Positions 44,901 through 53,809 are shown, counted from the first letter of the stretch. The stretch: DNA of 64,000 nucleotides from Saccharospirillum sp965652395 (GCA_965652395.1 CBFGUW010000004.1:62001-126000); one strand, 5' to 3'. A program made the numbers and translations. The notes: a model not told the origin generated them from the sequence alone.

Positions 44901-45623
44901 ACCCAGGTCTTTTTGTTCGAGAATTTCCTGACCGACAAAGGCGTTGATGCCCCGTACCGGTTTATAGGCCATGAATCGGGAAAAGGCTCGGGCCGCATTC
45001 ATCGCTTCGCGTTCGCTGACGGCGTCAGTTCGTCCCCGAATGGCGGCGTAAAAACGACGCAGGTATTGTTTTTTGGTGTCGTATTTTTCGACTTCCAATC
45101 CACGGGCTTTCAAACGCGGCACCACTTTTTCAAGCGTCACCACCTGTCTGCCCTCGTCGGACTCCATTACAAAGTCGGACTGGCCGAGCTCTTCTCCTGG
45201 GGCGATCATGTAGATCACATCGCCAAGACGGGCTATGGCTTGACTGCCGGCTTTATCGAGATAGGCACTGATGCCGATGACGGCAGTGAATGGCTCCGCC
45301 GGTTCACCTTGAGTCGGATGGAATACAGCTGCCAGATACCCCACAGCCCCGTCGGGGCGTGCGTATGAGCCGTCATCGCAACCCAATACATAGGACGCTA
45401 GAGTCCGCACTTGCTTGCCACGGCCACGCTGAGTGGCTTCGTCCTGGCCGGGGTTGAAGTGAAAGAGGGTGTCGTGGGCGGCGGTCATGATGGTTTGCAA
45501 CGCATCAGCCGCCGTGGTTTTACCGGAACCGTTGCCACCACTGAGCAGATTGATAGGCCCGAAATCGAATTCCAGCAGTGGGATATTGCCCCAGTTCACA
45601 TAGATGAATTTTTTCAGAAACAT
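41994..45623 (-). CDS. jetC: Wadjet JetC SMC-like ATPase
   Basis: The MukB/SMC-type motor of Wadjet, which extrudes DNA loops to sense small circular plasmids. 1209 residues: N-terminal Walker A GGNGSGKTT (29-37), two long coiled-coil stretches (about 230-400 and 680-900) around a hinge-like middle, an ABC signature GTGSGGQ (about 1069-1075), and Walker B VLVDEAF (about 1104-1110). Both halves of the ATPase head are intact. It lies 3 bp after jetB. Confidence 0.94.
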   Translation of the reverse strand: MFLKKFIYVNWGNIPLLEFDFGPINLLSGGNGSGKTTAADALQTIMTAAHDTLFHFNPGQDEATQRGRGKQVRTLASYVLGCDDGSYARPDGAVGYLAAVFHPTQGEPAEPFTAVIGISAYLDKAGSQAIARLGDVIYMIAPGEELGQSDFVMESDEGRQVVTLEKVVPRLKARGLEVEKYDTKKQYLRRFYAAIRGRTDAVSEREAMNAARAFSRFMAYKPVRGINAFVGQEILEQKDLGEAIRTVSDLMKTISGMESEANRLKLTIDRLVNGRQQADHYINQWIDYNVADYVAAKARFLRDQKKYLQAKNEQQSLLQQRDAVHGEIEVAEQRKDQAHEQLISLEAQRRGIDALQDKDRFERTIEACKQGLTDLAEPLLKQDEALQRSLNASEYIQQALLRTSLATDLPDMADKALGQLAKTVLQHNASPVDFRSLLNQDWIDIAPLEQHLDEVVAQQSALNHWRDAWFNEERTSSGVSLRDQLQRLQDRREQRLAQVRQTLQRKQQDIDSLEGQRLNYPPHVRAALEAIRREWPEADPRVLCDHVEIKDPEWQSALEGYIGGARFAILVEPEFEAEAIQTVRNLPKENRARVIQGSKARQDADRIKLPHNSIIHLMAFDHSVARAYLTASYGLVEQCEDAQALTRTRRGVTRNGLGSGAYAMYRCDMPISELVFGQGARERALAAKKEELMALAGQANDLQAQAEEVRELYRSVNQLGHLRHADLIRDMLEQQRTLRTAEQALAALDLSNAADLEAEYQTVNRQLKELEARIRELVERRGSLGERIETLSRQCQILSDQQEETEARSEKKESYLRDIVSAWPDFDVEKSLLEADENAATADPDTQENLRKSLEAELNARAHELELLLKDHNQDCQPQDAIALDLNYSALHSADFFRGIVSLRRQVDQVHNRLKNNILVEKVDNLKALKESFNNAFVTNLCHAIYQSINDGKRVLEDLNKELEHHRFGADQERYWFDWDWVPEYREYWHFFDEVIKSPSLGEGQTLFDTQLSERSARVRDQLMDMLLDDDEQKALRELERISDYRNYRNYEIYKQPEGKQPIALSQYGTGSGGQLETPAYIIRSAAITSAFRFNEGDSHLRMVLVDEAFSKMDETRSKEVIRYLTEALGLQLLFIMPTSKSGPFMDMISNQFVFSKVPLAGGKRTGELQTRVLVDRQKCNQDKIKTLWANHRKVIRQQAELDFMADIQ

Positions 45624-45626
45624 GGA

Positions 45627-46376
45627 TCAATCCCGTGAGAAAACAGAAGCGGTGTCGTCGAGCACCGTCAGACGTGGTTCGGTGGTGTCGGCATCGTTCG
45701 GCTCTTCGTCCGGTGCGTCACCCTCCGCTTCCACTTCCTGTGCCGCAGGCCCGGTGGCCGACAACAACGCTGAAAGCACATCATCAGACACATAACTCAT
45801 GATCATCGGACGGATGCGAACCCAAAAATCCCCGCTGTCGAGGGCGTCTTCCTGGCTGACCTGAATCAGCCTGAGCTGTCGCAACCGCCGAAACAGTTGT
45901 TTGCGTTCGGTCAGGCCTTCGGGCAGAGATCGCTTCAGTAAATTGCGCAACGCGATGCTGATGTTTTCCATGGATGCGAGCACACAGCCGTTGTCATCCA
46001 CCTGACCTTCGCGAAGGGCACGGTCGTACAGGCTGCGCAGCACCAGTACCAGGGCGACCTCCTGTTGAGAAAGCCGCACCCGGAAACCACCATTGAAGGG
46101 ACCTTCGCCGCTGTCATCCAACCCAGGCACTTCGGCTCCCGGCGGAAACAGCCGCACATAATTAAAACGCCGGTCGTGCTGCACCTGAATACCGATCAAG
46201 CTCAGATAGTCATTGACCTGGCTTTCCAGGCGCAAATACCGGTCATACAGCTGTTGTTCAATTTGGCTTTCATCCCGGCAAACCACGCCGTAGTCGAGCA
46301 GCCGTATCAGCACTTCGCTGTAGTCGGTACGGCTGAATCCTTCCTGTTCCAATTGCTGGTCCAACTCATGAAACAT
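45627..46376 (-). CDS. jetB: Wadjet JetB (DUF4194, KITE-like) subunit
   Basis: 249 residues of the DUF4194 family, the winged-helix (MukE/KITE-like) partner of the JetC ATPase. Family-like segments are VLIRLLDYGVVCRDE and FRVRLSQQEVALVLVLRSLYD; the C-terminus is acidic. It overlaps jetA by 11 bp and is followed by jetC after 3 bp. Confidence 0.92.
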   Translation of the reverse strand: MFHELDQQLEQEGFSRTDYSEVLIRLLDYGVVCRDESQIEQQLYDRYLRLESQVNDYLSLIGIQVQHDRRFNYVRLFPPGAEVPGLDDSGEGPFNGGFRVRLSQQEVALVLVLRSLYDRALREGQVDDNGCVLASMENISIALRNLLKRSLPEGLTERKQLFRRLRQLRLIQVSQEDALDSGDFWVRIRPMIMSYVSDDVLSALLSATGPAAQEVEAEGDAPDEEPNDADTTEPRLTVLDDTASVFSRD

Positions 46377-47835
46377 GTTCAGACTCCTCGGTCACGGCGG
46401 TGTTCGGTACCAGCCGGATGGTAAAGTTGTCGCGTGATTCGAAATATTCGGAAGATTCCCCGGCGTTTTTCCATTCAACGATGAAGCGAAAATCCGAGGA
46501 CAGGGACTGAGCGGTACCCACCTCAATAGCATGGGCGAGGGCTAACAAATCATCCGCGCTGCGCACGGGCAGATCGGACGTGGTCACCACCTCGCCACGG
46601 CTCAATTGACGCACCAGATACTGACGAACCCGGTTATCGTTAATCAAAAAGGCCTGGTCCAGCACCTGCTGGACGTAGAGCTCTTTACGGGCATCGACAT
46701 CGAAGTCTTCCTGGTGGTCTTCCGTTACATCCATCGAGAACGACCGGCGGGTACGCTGGGAATGCATTCTGACCGAGGCCGGGTCGATAAACCCGAAACG
46801 CGGCACGGCCATTTGCATACCGGCACGGTCGAGCCCCTGGTTTTGAGTGTCGGTATCGCACTGGCTGAGTTGCTTGCAGACCTGAACAACGTCGTTGTGT
46901 TGCTGGCTGGCAAGGTAACTGATCTGGCGAATAATAATATCGGCCCGTTTGGTGAACCCCTGCAGGGCACGACGCAGGGCGGGCAGCATAATGTCGCTGG
47001 CGGCTTTCAGGCGGTTCTCGATGTTATCGAGCACAGCCCACAGCAGGCTTTGCCCTTCGCGCGCATGCTCCGGCAGCAACTCGCGCAGGCGTCGTTCTGC
47101 GCGGGTTTTGAAGGCTCTGTCCTGGCCCCGAATCAGACGAATGCAGTGCGCGATGTCGTCCCGGTATTTTTCAACGTTGTCGGCGCTCAGGCGAATGGCC
47201 AGGTCGGGCTGGAACCGTTTTTCCATGAAATCGAAAAAGTCCTCACTGGCGCGCTGCACCAGCACCTGACTTTCCATTTCCCGTACCAGGGCCCGTTTGC
47301 GCTCGTCCAGTTCCGCGATCACATCGGTAAAGTCACTGATGATGCGTTCGGAATATTCCCAGGCATCCAACAGATCGTACACTTCGCCCCGCTCCAGAAA
47401 CGACTGGAGAGCGTTGCGCACGTTGCGCGTATTACGATGGCGCGTGCGAATACTGTTAACATCGCTGGCGACGAAAGGCTCGGTAAACTGGCGGCCGATG
47501 CGGCTGAAGTTGTAACTACTCAGAAGCGTGGCTTCATCGACCTGTTTTTCCAGCCAGCCGTGGTCCACCAGTGTATTGAGGGTCCAGACGGCCTGCTCCC
47601 GTCCTGTCCGGAAGCGGCTTTCGACCTCCCCTTCGTCGGTGGTCAGCTCCGGCGCACGGGCCAGAGCCCCTTGGAAGGTGTCGATCAGATCGTCCCGCGA
47701 CAGAGCGTGGCCGTAGTCCGCACTGGAACTGGTGTAGAGACGCCGATAGAGTTCCTTCAGACACTCAACCAACTGCTCACGGTATTTACCCGTCAGCGGT
47801 TTGAAGAACTGGCTGCGTTCGTTGTCGAAAAACAT
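46366..47835 (-). CDS. jetA: Wadjet JetA (DUF3375, kleisin-like) subunit
   Basis: 489 residues of the DUF3375 family, the MukF/kleisin-like subunit bridging the SMC heads. MFFDNERSQFFKPLTGKYRE at the start is typical, followed by a helical middle (about 200-330) and a C-terminal winged-helix-like part. First gene of jetABCD. The sequence before the ATG has no Shine-Dalgarno match (it is pyrimidine-rich), so initiation may be leaderless or weak. The 240 bp between it and the divergent bcp presumably hold the operon promoter. Confidence 0.92.
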   Translation of the reverse strand: MFFDNERSQFFKPLTGKYREQLVECLKELYRRLYTSSSADYGHALSRDDLIDTFQGALARAPELTTDEGEVESRFRTGREQAVWTLNTLVDHGWLEKQVDEATLLSSYNFSRIGRQFTEPFVASDVNSIRTRHRNTRNVRNALQSFLERGEVYDLLDAWEYSERIISDFTDVIAELDERKRALVREMESQVLVQRASEDFFDFMEKRFQPDLAIRLSADNVEKYRDDIAHCIRLIRGQDRAFKTRAERRLRELLPEHAREGQSLLWAVLDNIENRLKAASDIMLPALRRALQGFTKRADIIIRQISYLASQQHNDVVQVCKQLSQCDTDTQNQGLDRAGMQMAVPRFGFIDPASVRMHSQRTRRSFSMDVTEDHQEDFDVDARKELYVQQVLDQAFLINDNRVRQYLVRQLSRGEVVTTSDLPVRSADDLLALAHAIEVGTAQSLSSDFRFIVEWKNAGESSEYFESRDNFTIRLVPNTAVTEESEHVS

Positions 47836-48075
47836 AGGAAAATCAATATCTTGAAGGTGGCATCACCGGACAGCCGAGGATACCTTAATTTCCCCTCGGC
47901 GGACAGTCGGGGACGGGGGCCGAACAGCGATAGAGCGAGGTCTACTTGAATGCCAATGCTCCGCCCTTACCATAGACTGAAGATTTAGACCCGGCCAAAA
48001 AATGGTCATTGTGAGCCAAGGGCACCGGGTTAACGTATTGAACACCAAAACAGCGACACATTCTAAGGACATTCC

Positions 48076-48552
48076 ATGAGCCAATTGACTCTCCCCAAGG
48101 CCGGCACACCGGCCCCTAAGTTCAGCACGGTCAACCAAAACAGTCAGGAGGTCTCCCTGGCCGACTTTCAGGGCAAGAAGGTAGTGCTCTACTTTTATCC
48201 CAAAGCCATGACCCCAGGATGCACCACCCAAGCCTGTGGCCTGCGAGACTCCAAGGCCGAGCTCGAGAAGCGCAACGCGATTGCCCTCGGCATCAGCCCC
48301 GACGCCCCCAAGCGTCTGAAGAAATTCATCGAGAAAGAAGGCCTGAACTTCGACCTGTTGAGCGACGAAGACCATAGCATCGCCGATGCCTTTGGCGTCT
48401 GGGGCCTGAAAAAGTTCATGGGGCGGGAATATGACGGTATTCACCGCATCACCTTCATCATCGATGAAAAAGGCAACATCGCCCACGTTATGGAAAAGGT
48501 CAAAACAAAAACCCATCACGAGGACGTTCTGGCCATCCTCGACGACCTTTGA
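48076..48552 (+). CDS. bcp: Thioredoxin-dependent peroxiredoxin BCP
   Basis: Reduces hydroperoxides. 158 residues, atypical 2-Cys type, with peroxidatic Cys49 and resolving Cys54 in TPGCTTQACGLRD, plus the catalytic Thr46. It shares an operon-like arrangement with folX, which starts about 20 bp later. Divergent from jetA. Confidence 0.95.
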   Translation: MSQLTLPKAGTPAPKFSTVNQNSQEVSLADFQGKKVVLYFYPKAMTPGCTTQACGLRDSKAELEKRNAIALGISPDAPKRLKKFIEKEGLNFDLLSDEDHSIADAFGVWGLKKFMGREYDGIHRITFIIDEKGNIAHVMEKVKTKTHHEDVLAILDDL

Positions 48553-48572
48553 CCTTAAATAGGAAGACGCGC

Positions 48573-48950
48573 ATGATCCGCGAAAACACCGAAGCCTGTA
48601 TCCGCATTAAAGACCTCCGGCTGCGCACCTTTGTCGGCATCAAGGAGGAGGAGATCAGGAACAAGCAGGACGTCCTGCTGAACATCACCATTCGCTTCGA
48701 CGCCAGCGACGCCATCCATTCCACCGAAATCGAAGATACGCTCAACTACCGTTCCATCTGCAAGGAAATCATCGAATTCGTCGAAGGCAATCGCTTCCTG
48801 TTACTGGAACGCATGACCCATGAGGTGTTGGCATTGATCATGGCACACGCCGAGGTCCGCTTCGCCGAAGTTGAAATCGACAAACCCCATGCATTGCGTT
48901 TCGCCGAATCGGTCTCCATAGCCCTGAGCGCCGAGCGCCGACCGGACTGA
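48573..48950 (+). CDS. folX: Dihydroneopterin triphosphate 2'-epimerase
   Basis: Tetrahydrobiopterin-fold enzyme, 125 residues. The segment CIRIKDLRLRTFVGIKEEEI and LNYRSICKEIIEFVEGNRFLL identify FolX rather than FolB. Start ATG 48573 follows AGGAAG; an in-frame ATG at 48549 overlaps bcp and is less likely. In species with phhA, FolX may feed the pterin cofactor made for phenylalanine hydroxylase, and such a phhA is present at 11801. Confidence 0.9.
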   Translation: MIRENTEACIRIKDLRLRTFVGIKEEEIRNKQDVLLNITIRFDASDAIHSTEIEDTLNYRSICKEIIEFVEGNRFLLLERMTHEVLALIMAHAEVRFAEVEIDKPHALRFAESVSIALSAERRPD

Positions 48951-49013
48951 TGTTGCATGCCCGCCGCATCAATGGTTTGATACGCCGCTTTCAAAATCAG
49001 GATGTCAGCGGGC

Positions 49014-49988
49014 ATGGCACATTATCGGATCATCAACACCGGCGGCACCATCGGCATGGCCGCCACCGACCAGGGTTTGGCGCCACAGCCGGGCCTGTTG
49101 CGTGAACAACTCGCCAACCACCCGGAGCTGAGTGCTTGGCGCGGCCATCAACTCTCGTGGGAGGAGTGGGAACCGCTCATCGATTCATCGAACGTCCGCC
49201 CCGGCCACTGGTATCAGCTCCGAGACCAGATTCTGGCCGCCGATGCCGACGCCGTCCTGGTGATTCACGGCACCGATACACTGGCCTATACCGCCTCCGC
49301 CCTGAGCTTTCTACTAGCCGGCAGCGACAAAACCGTTGTCATTACAGGCTCCATGAAGCCACTGTCCCAGCCTCAGAACGACGGCATCGACAACCTCAAT
49401 ACCGCCCTTAAGGCATTGGAAACCGGCCGTAAGGAAGTCTGCGTCGCCTTCTCCGGTCAATTGTTGCCCGCCAGCCGTATCACCAAGGCCGACACCACAG
49501 CGGACCAGGCCTTCCTGACCCCGAATTGGGATGAATCCTTGTGGACTTTACCACCGGCACGCCCCGAGCAACCGCTGAACAAAGGCTGGCGCCCGGCAGC
49601 CATCGGTCTGCAAACGCTGTTTCCGGGTATGCCGATGGACGGCCTGATGAGTATGGTCGAACGCAACTACCGCGCCCTGGTACTGAACACCTACGGCAGC
49701 GGTAATGTAATGAATGAAGACGCTATGCGCCGGATTTTAAGTCGTGCCATGGATCAACGCATTCCGGTGTTCATCCGCAGCCAGTGTCTCTTTGGTGAAG
49801 TTCATCTGGGCCAGTACGCCGCCGGTAATCTACTGACTGAGATCGGCGCCGTTTCCTGTGGCGGCATGACGCTGGAAGCCGTCATCACCAAGTTGCAGGT
49901 CCTGTGTTCGGAATACGACAGCGCCGATGAAATCGTCCAGGGCTTCAAAAAGCCTTGGGCACGGGAATGGCAATCGCTGGCTGGCTGA
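49014..49988 (+). CDS. Asparaginase (type I-like)
   Basis: 324 residues. The two catalytic Thr motifs are INTGGTIGM near the N-terminus and LVIHGTDTLAYTA around residue 88. Also present are GSMKPLSQPQNDGIDNL and NTYGSGN. With no signal peptide it is probably cytoplasmic (AnsA-like), deamidating asparagine. ATG 49014 is preferred over ATG 49002 because it has a usable AGGA spacing. Confidence 0.9.
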   Translation: MAHYRIINTGGTIGMAATDQGLAPQPGLLREQLANHPELSAWRGHQLSWEEWEPLIDSSNVRPGHWYQLRDQILAADADAVLVIHGTDTLAYTASALSFLLAGSDKTVVITGSMKPLSQPQNDGIDNLNTALKALETGRKEVCVAFSGQLLPASRITKADTTADQAFLTPNWDESLWTLPPARPEQPLNKGWRPAAIGLQTLFPGMPMDGLMSMVERNYRALVLNTYGSGNVMNEDAMRRILSRAMDQRIPVFIRSQCLFGEVHLGQYAAGNLLTEIGAVSCGGMTLEAVITKLQVLCSEYDSADEIVQGFKKPWAREWQSLAG

Positions 49989-50062
49989 CACCGGCCGTGT
50001 GGTTCCCTGGCTGAGTCGATATAATGCCAAGCCAATCCTCATTAACCAGTACAGGAGCCACC

Positions 50063-50461
50063 ATGACACTGGGTACCTGGACACCGAACCAAGACCAACC
50101 CACCCCGCCGGGCTCCGACGCCCTACGTGCAGCGGCTCAATTGGGCACTGAACAGGCCGAGGCGTTCCCCAAACAGCCAACGCCCGACGTCGATAGTCTG
50201 CAACCCTGGATGCGCCAGTCCCGCCAGAACTGGGCCCCACTGCTCTTCCCTTTACCCAATGAAGAACTGGTCCAGTTGGTTCGCTTCTTCACCCTGGCGG
50301 AACAGCATTGGGCTGGATGGGAAGGCAACGATAAGAACCCCGTAGTATGGATCTGCAAAGAGTTGAAGCAAAGGGATGCCTTCCCCGATGCCGACCTGAT
50401 CCATTGGATCAAAGCCCATACCGAAAACCGCTACCTGCCCTACGGTAACCCCCTGGCATGA
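50063..50461 (+). CDS. Hypothetical protein upstream of hrpB
   Basis: 132 residues, soluble, beginning MTLGTWTPNQ after a strong AGGAG. The C-terminal half has FPLPNEELVQLVRFFTLAEQ and NPVVWICKELKQRDAFPDAD, which look structured and conserved. Its stop overlaps the hrpB start, so the two are translationally linked. Family not recognised. Confidence 0.75.
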   Translation: MTLGTWTPNQDQPTPPGSDALRAAAQLGTEQAEAFPKQPTPDVDSLQPWMRQSRQNWAPLLFPLPNEELVQLVRFFTLAEQHWAGWEGNDKNPVVWICKELKQRDAFPDADLIHWIKAHTENRYLPYGNPLA

Positions 50462-52833
50462 TGCCCACCCTGCCCGTCGATGCCATTCGCGAATCGGTAT
50501 TGGCTCACTGGCGCGCGCAGGGGTGTCTGGTTCAGTCTCCACCCGGGTCGGGCAAAACCACCCGCATCCCGCTCTGGTTGCTGGAAGAAAGCGATCAGGA
50601 AGTGGTCCTGCTGCTCCCCCGGCGATTACCGGTTCAATTGGCGGCCCGCCGACTCGCGGACCAGTTGAATGAATCCGTGGGTGGGCGTGTCGGCTACCGC
50701 TTGAGAGACGACAGCCGGACCGGGCCTTCCACCCGGCTGACGGTGACCACCTATGGTGCTTTTATCCGCCGTCTGCAGCACGACCCGGGTCTGGACGGTG
50801 TAGGTACCGTTATTCTCGATGAATTTCATGAACGGCAGTTGGATCAGGATACCTGCCTCACCCTGCTCCACGCCTGTCGGGAGCTGTTTCGAGACGACCT
50901 TAAACTCTTGGTGATGTCGGCGACCCTCACCCTGGATACGCTGCAAAAGGCGCTCCGGCTCCCCCGGATGGAATCCGATGGTGAACTTCATCCACTAACG
51001 CTTCATTACCGACCGACTGAGCAACACCACTGGCCGAAAGCCCTGGTACAGGCGGTTACAGAAGCCCGAGCCCATTCGCCCGGCCACCAATTGGTATTTC
51101 TACCGGGGCTTCGGGCCATAGAAGAGGTCGCCAACCTTTTACCGGCGGACATCCCTTATTGCATTGTTCATAGTCAGGTCGCCCAGGATGGCCTCTATGA
51201 ACGGCTCGAACAGGCCGAGCCCACCGTCATTCTCAGCACCAATATCGCGGAAAGCAGCGTGACGCTGCCCGGTGTGCGCACGGTGATCGATCTGGGCCGG
51301 GAACGTTACCCGCAAATACACCCGGTTACCGGCTTGACCGAACTCAAGACCCGCCGCATCAGCAAATCCAGCGCCGTGCAGCGTGCGGGGCGGGCCGCCC
51401 GTCTGGGTCCCGGCGACTGTTACCGGCTCTGGAGCAAGACCGAGCAGGACAGTCTGGCGCCCGATCAGCCACCTGAAATCACCGCCGCCGACCTGACTTC
51501 GCTGGTACTCACGCTAAAAGTGTGGGGGCTGGAGCAGGATGAGGCCTTCTGGCTCACTCCGCCCTCCGCAGGGCGATGGGCCGTGGCGGAAAGCCGATTG
51601 AAAGACTGGGGCGCACTGGATGATCAGGGACAGGTGACTGAACAAGGCCGCGTTCTCGACCAGCTCGGACTGGAGCCGCCGCTGGCCCAATTGATACTGA
51701 CCGGTCGGCGGTACGACCAGGAAGCGGAGGCCCTGTGGTTGGCCGCCTGCCAAGCCACAGACACCCCACTTCCGGCCCCCGTACAGGACGCCTTCGCGAA
51801 GGCCGTTCAGCACCCCGACCCCTCGTTAAAGCGGGAAGCTTCAAGGCTGGCGAAGAGACTTAATACGGCACTGGACCAACCCCGGACAGCCCCCTCGGAT
51901 GCCGTTCTCATTGAAGCCTGGCCTCATCGCCTGATTCGGATGGATGCCCAGGGCCGCGCCACCCTGGCCAATGGACGTGAAGTCAAATTCCGGGCGCATG
52001 AATCCGGTTGGCAATGGGCCGTACTGCTCAGCGGACAAGACAAAGGCAGCTACCTGCTGGCCGATTCACTCTGGCCGTTGGATTCCCAGGCAGTATTTAC
52101 CCATCTGCCGGAACGCAAAACCCTGTCTTTCGACCCAAGCAGAAAGCAGGGTCAATTTCTGGAACACCGCTGGCTGGGGTCCTTCCTCTTGAGCGAAACT
52201 CCGGTTACGCCGGACACCCAAAGCCGAGTAGCCGCCTGGGCGGGCTGGCTGGAACACCAACCGTTGGATCGCTGGCCCAATATTCACAAAGCCGCCTCCT
52301 GGCTGGAGCGTTGTCGGCTCCTGGCCCGGCTCGACCCGGATTGGCCTGAGCCTCCACAATCAAGCGAGCTGGTCGGCATCACCATGCCTTACCTCAATGG
52401 CTTAAAACGTCTGAACGAACTTGACCCTCTCCCGGTCCTGGAAGCCTGGCTGGGTTACGACGCCAACCGCACACTCAACGCCCTCTGCCCCACTCATTGG
52501 CAGGCGCCTTCCGGCCGGGACTGTGAATTGATTTACGATGCCGCCCACGAACGGGTCAGCGCGGCGTTAAAGCTTCAGGAAGCGTTCGGACTGTCCCAAA
52601 GCCCGAGCCTGGCGCAGGGAAAGCTATCGACCACCCTGGAGTTGCAGGCTCCGAACGGCCGACCGCTCGCACAAGTCACGGATTTGCCGCATTTCTGGTG
52701 TAACATCTATCCCGACGTCCGCAAAGAGATGCGGGGCCGCTACAACAAACACCCCTGGCCGGAAGACCCGCTGAACGCCCCGGCGACCCGGGCCACCAAC
52801 CGGCAACTGCGAAATGCACAGGAACCGTCATGA
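50458..52833 (+). CDS. hrpB: ATP-dependent helicase HrpB
   Basis: DEAH-type superfamily 2 helicase, 791 residues (E. coli about 809). Walker A SPPGSGKTTRIP, DEFHERQLDQDT (DEFH box), VMSATL, and the motif VI-like AVQRAGRAARLGPGDCYRLW are all present, followed by the HrpB-specific C-terminal domain. Cellular role poorly defined. Two adjacent ATGs (50458 and 50461) are possible. It overlaps dgkA by 4 bp. Confidence 0.95.
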   Translation: MMPTLPVDAIRESVLAHWRAQGCLVQSPPGSGKTTRIPLWLLEESDQEVVLLLPRRLPVQLAARRLADQLNESVGGRVGYRLRDDSRTGPSTRLTVTTYGAFIRRLQHDPGLDGVGTVILDEFHERQLDQDTCLTLLHACRELFRDDLKLLVMSATLTLDTLQKALRLPRMESDGELHPLTLHYRPTEQHHWPKALVQAVTEARAHSPGHQLVFLPGLRAIEEVANLLPADIPYCIVHSQVAQDGLYERLEQAEPTVILSTNIAESSVTLPGVRTVIDLGRERYPQIHPVTGLTELKTRRISKSSAVQRAGRAARLGPGDCYRLWSKTEQDSLAPDQPPEITAADLTSLVLTLKVWGLEQDEAFWLTPPSAGRWAVAESRLKDWGALDDQGQVTEQGRVLDQLGLEPPLAQLILTGRRYDQEAEALWLAACQATDTPLPAPVQDAFAKAVQHPDPSLKREASRLAKRLNTALDQPRTAPSDAVLIEAWPHRLIRMDAQGRATLANGREVKFRAHESGWQWAVLLSGQDKGSYLLADSLWPLDSQAVFTHLPERKTLSFDPSRKQGQFLEHRWLGSFLLSETPVTPDTQSRVAAWAGWLEHQPLDRWPNIHKAASWLERCRLLARLDPDWPEPPQSSELVGITMPYLNGLKRLNELDPLPVLEAWLGYDANRTLNALCPTHWQAPSGRDCELIYDAAHERVSAALKLQEAFGLSQSPSLAQGKLSTTLELQAPNGRPLAQVTDLPHFWCNIYPDVRKEMRGRYNKHPWPEDPLNAPATRATNRQLRNAQEPS

Positions 52834-53213
52834 CCGAAGTACGCAAACCCCAGGCCGTCGGCCTGCGCCGCCTGCTCAACGCCTCCCGCTACAGCGCGCA
52901 GGGCCTGCGTAGCGCTTTCCACTACGAAGCCGCCTTCCGCCAGGAAACCTGGCTGCTGTTGATCGGAACACCCTGCGCTTTTTGGCTGGCCACCAGCCTA
53001 TGGCAGGCAGCATTGCTCATTGCCAGCCTGTTATTGATCATGGTCGTGGAAATGGTGAACAGTGCCCTGGAATCCCTGGTGGACAGGGTGGGAACGGACT
53101 TTCATGAACTTTCGGGACGCACCAAGGACATGGGATCGGCCGCCGTGCTGTTGACGATCCTGATTGCGGTCTTGCTTTGGGCCGCCGCGCTGTGGCAACG
53201 GCTGATGGTGTAG
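52830..53213 (+). CDS. dgkA: Diacylglycerol kinase (prokaryotic)
   Basis: Small integral membrane kinase recycling diacylglycerol to phosphatidate. 127 residues with three membrane spans and the family signature EMVNSALESLVDRVG. An ATGA overlap couples it to hrpB. It is convergent with the gene at 53230. Confidence 0.95.
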   Translation: MTEVRKPQAVGLRRLLNASRYSAQGLRSAFHYEAAFRQETWLLLIGTPCAFWLATSLWQAALLIASLLLIMVVEMVNSALESLVDRVGTDFHELSGRTKDMGSAAVLLTILIAVLLWAAALWQRLMV

Positions 53214-53229
53214 CCAGGGTTACGAACGG

Positions 53230-53628
53230 TCAGACCCGGGCAAAGTCCCGGTAGGGCCATACGGTGGCGGGACGATCCTCCACCCGCTCGATCAGCCCGA
53301 AATCTCGTTCGATATGGGTCATGATCAGCATGGCCAGTTCAAATTCGGACTGTTCATCCAGGCCGCTGCCCGTCACGGCAAAGCACACGCGCCTACGGGT
53401 TCGCAAAGTGGCACGCACCGCGACATTCTCGGTACAAAACCGGGTGACAAAGTCTTTAAGGCGTTCGGGTTGATTAACGACGTCCGTGAGGGTCAAGGTC
53501 CATACGCGCTCCCAGCAATTGGCGGCCAGTCGAATGCGCGGTGGTAGAGGCGGATAGTCATGCTCATTGTACTCGGGTACATGTAAGCGGCTGACGTTGG
53601 CGTCTGTCCTGGATTTCGCTTCTGACAT
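53230..53628 (-). CDS. Hypothetical protein
   Basis: 132 residues from ATG 53628 (MSEAKSRTDANV). Soluble, mixed alpha/beta, with WERVWTLTLTDVVNQPERLKD and FAVTGSGLDEQSEFELAML. A TTGACA hexamer next to a long palindrome lies about 150 bp upstream and may drive it. Not recognised. Confidence 0.68.
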   Translation of the reverse strand: MSEAKSRTDANVSRLHVPEYNEHDYPPLPPRIRLAANCWERVWTLTLTDVVNQPERLKDFVTRFCTENVAVRATLRTRRRVCFAVTGSGLDEQSEFELAMLIMTHIERDFGLIERVEDRPATVWPYRDFARV

Positions 53629-53780
53629 CTTTGCCCTGCTTGGTTGCAAAAAGGCGAATTCAACTCTTAATCAGCAATACGGGAAATGACGATACCGCTC
53701 ATCAGAGATCTTATTACTTTTGGTAAACTCCTTTTTAATGTATCCCTGAATAAAAAGTAACCTATACACTTTCGCGATAA

Positions 53781-53809
53781 TGTCAAATCCTATCCCTCGG
53801 GATAGGATT
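53781..53809 (-). promoter_or_regulatory. 24-bp palindrome abutting a -35 hexamer
   Basis: AATCCTATCCC (53786-53796) and GGGATAGGATT (53799-53809) are perfect arms around a 2-bp centre. On the minus strand the palindrome runs straight into TTGACA (53786-53781), though no good -10 follows at 16-18 bp. It may be an operator for the gene at 53230, or a terminator for the ArsR gene (no T-run). Confidence 0.5.

Noticed and set aside
40921..47835. Prophage or transposon carrying the Wadjet genes
   Set aside because: No integrase, transposase, tRNA junction or direct repeats at either side; neighbours are upp and bcp.
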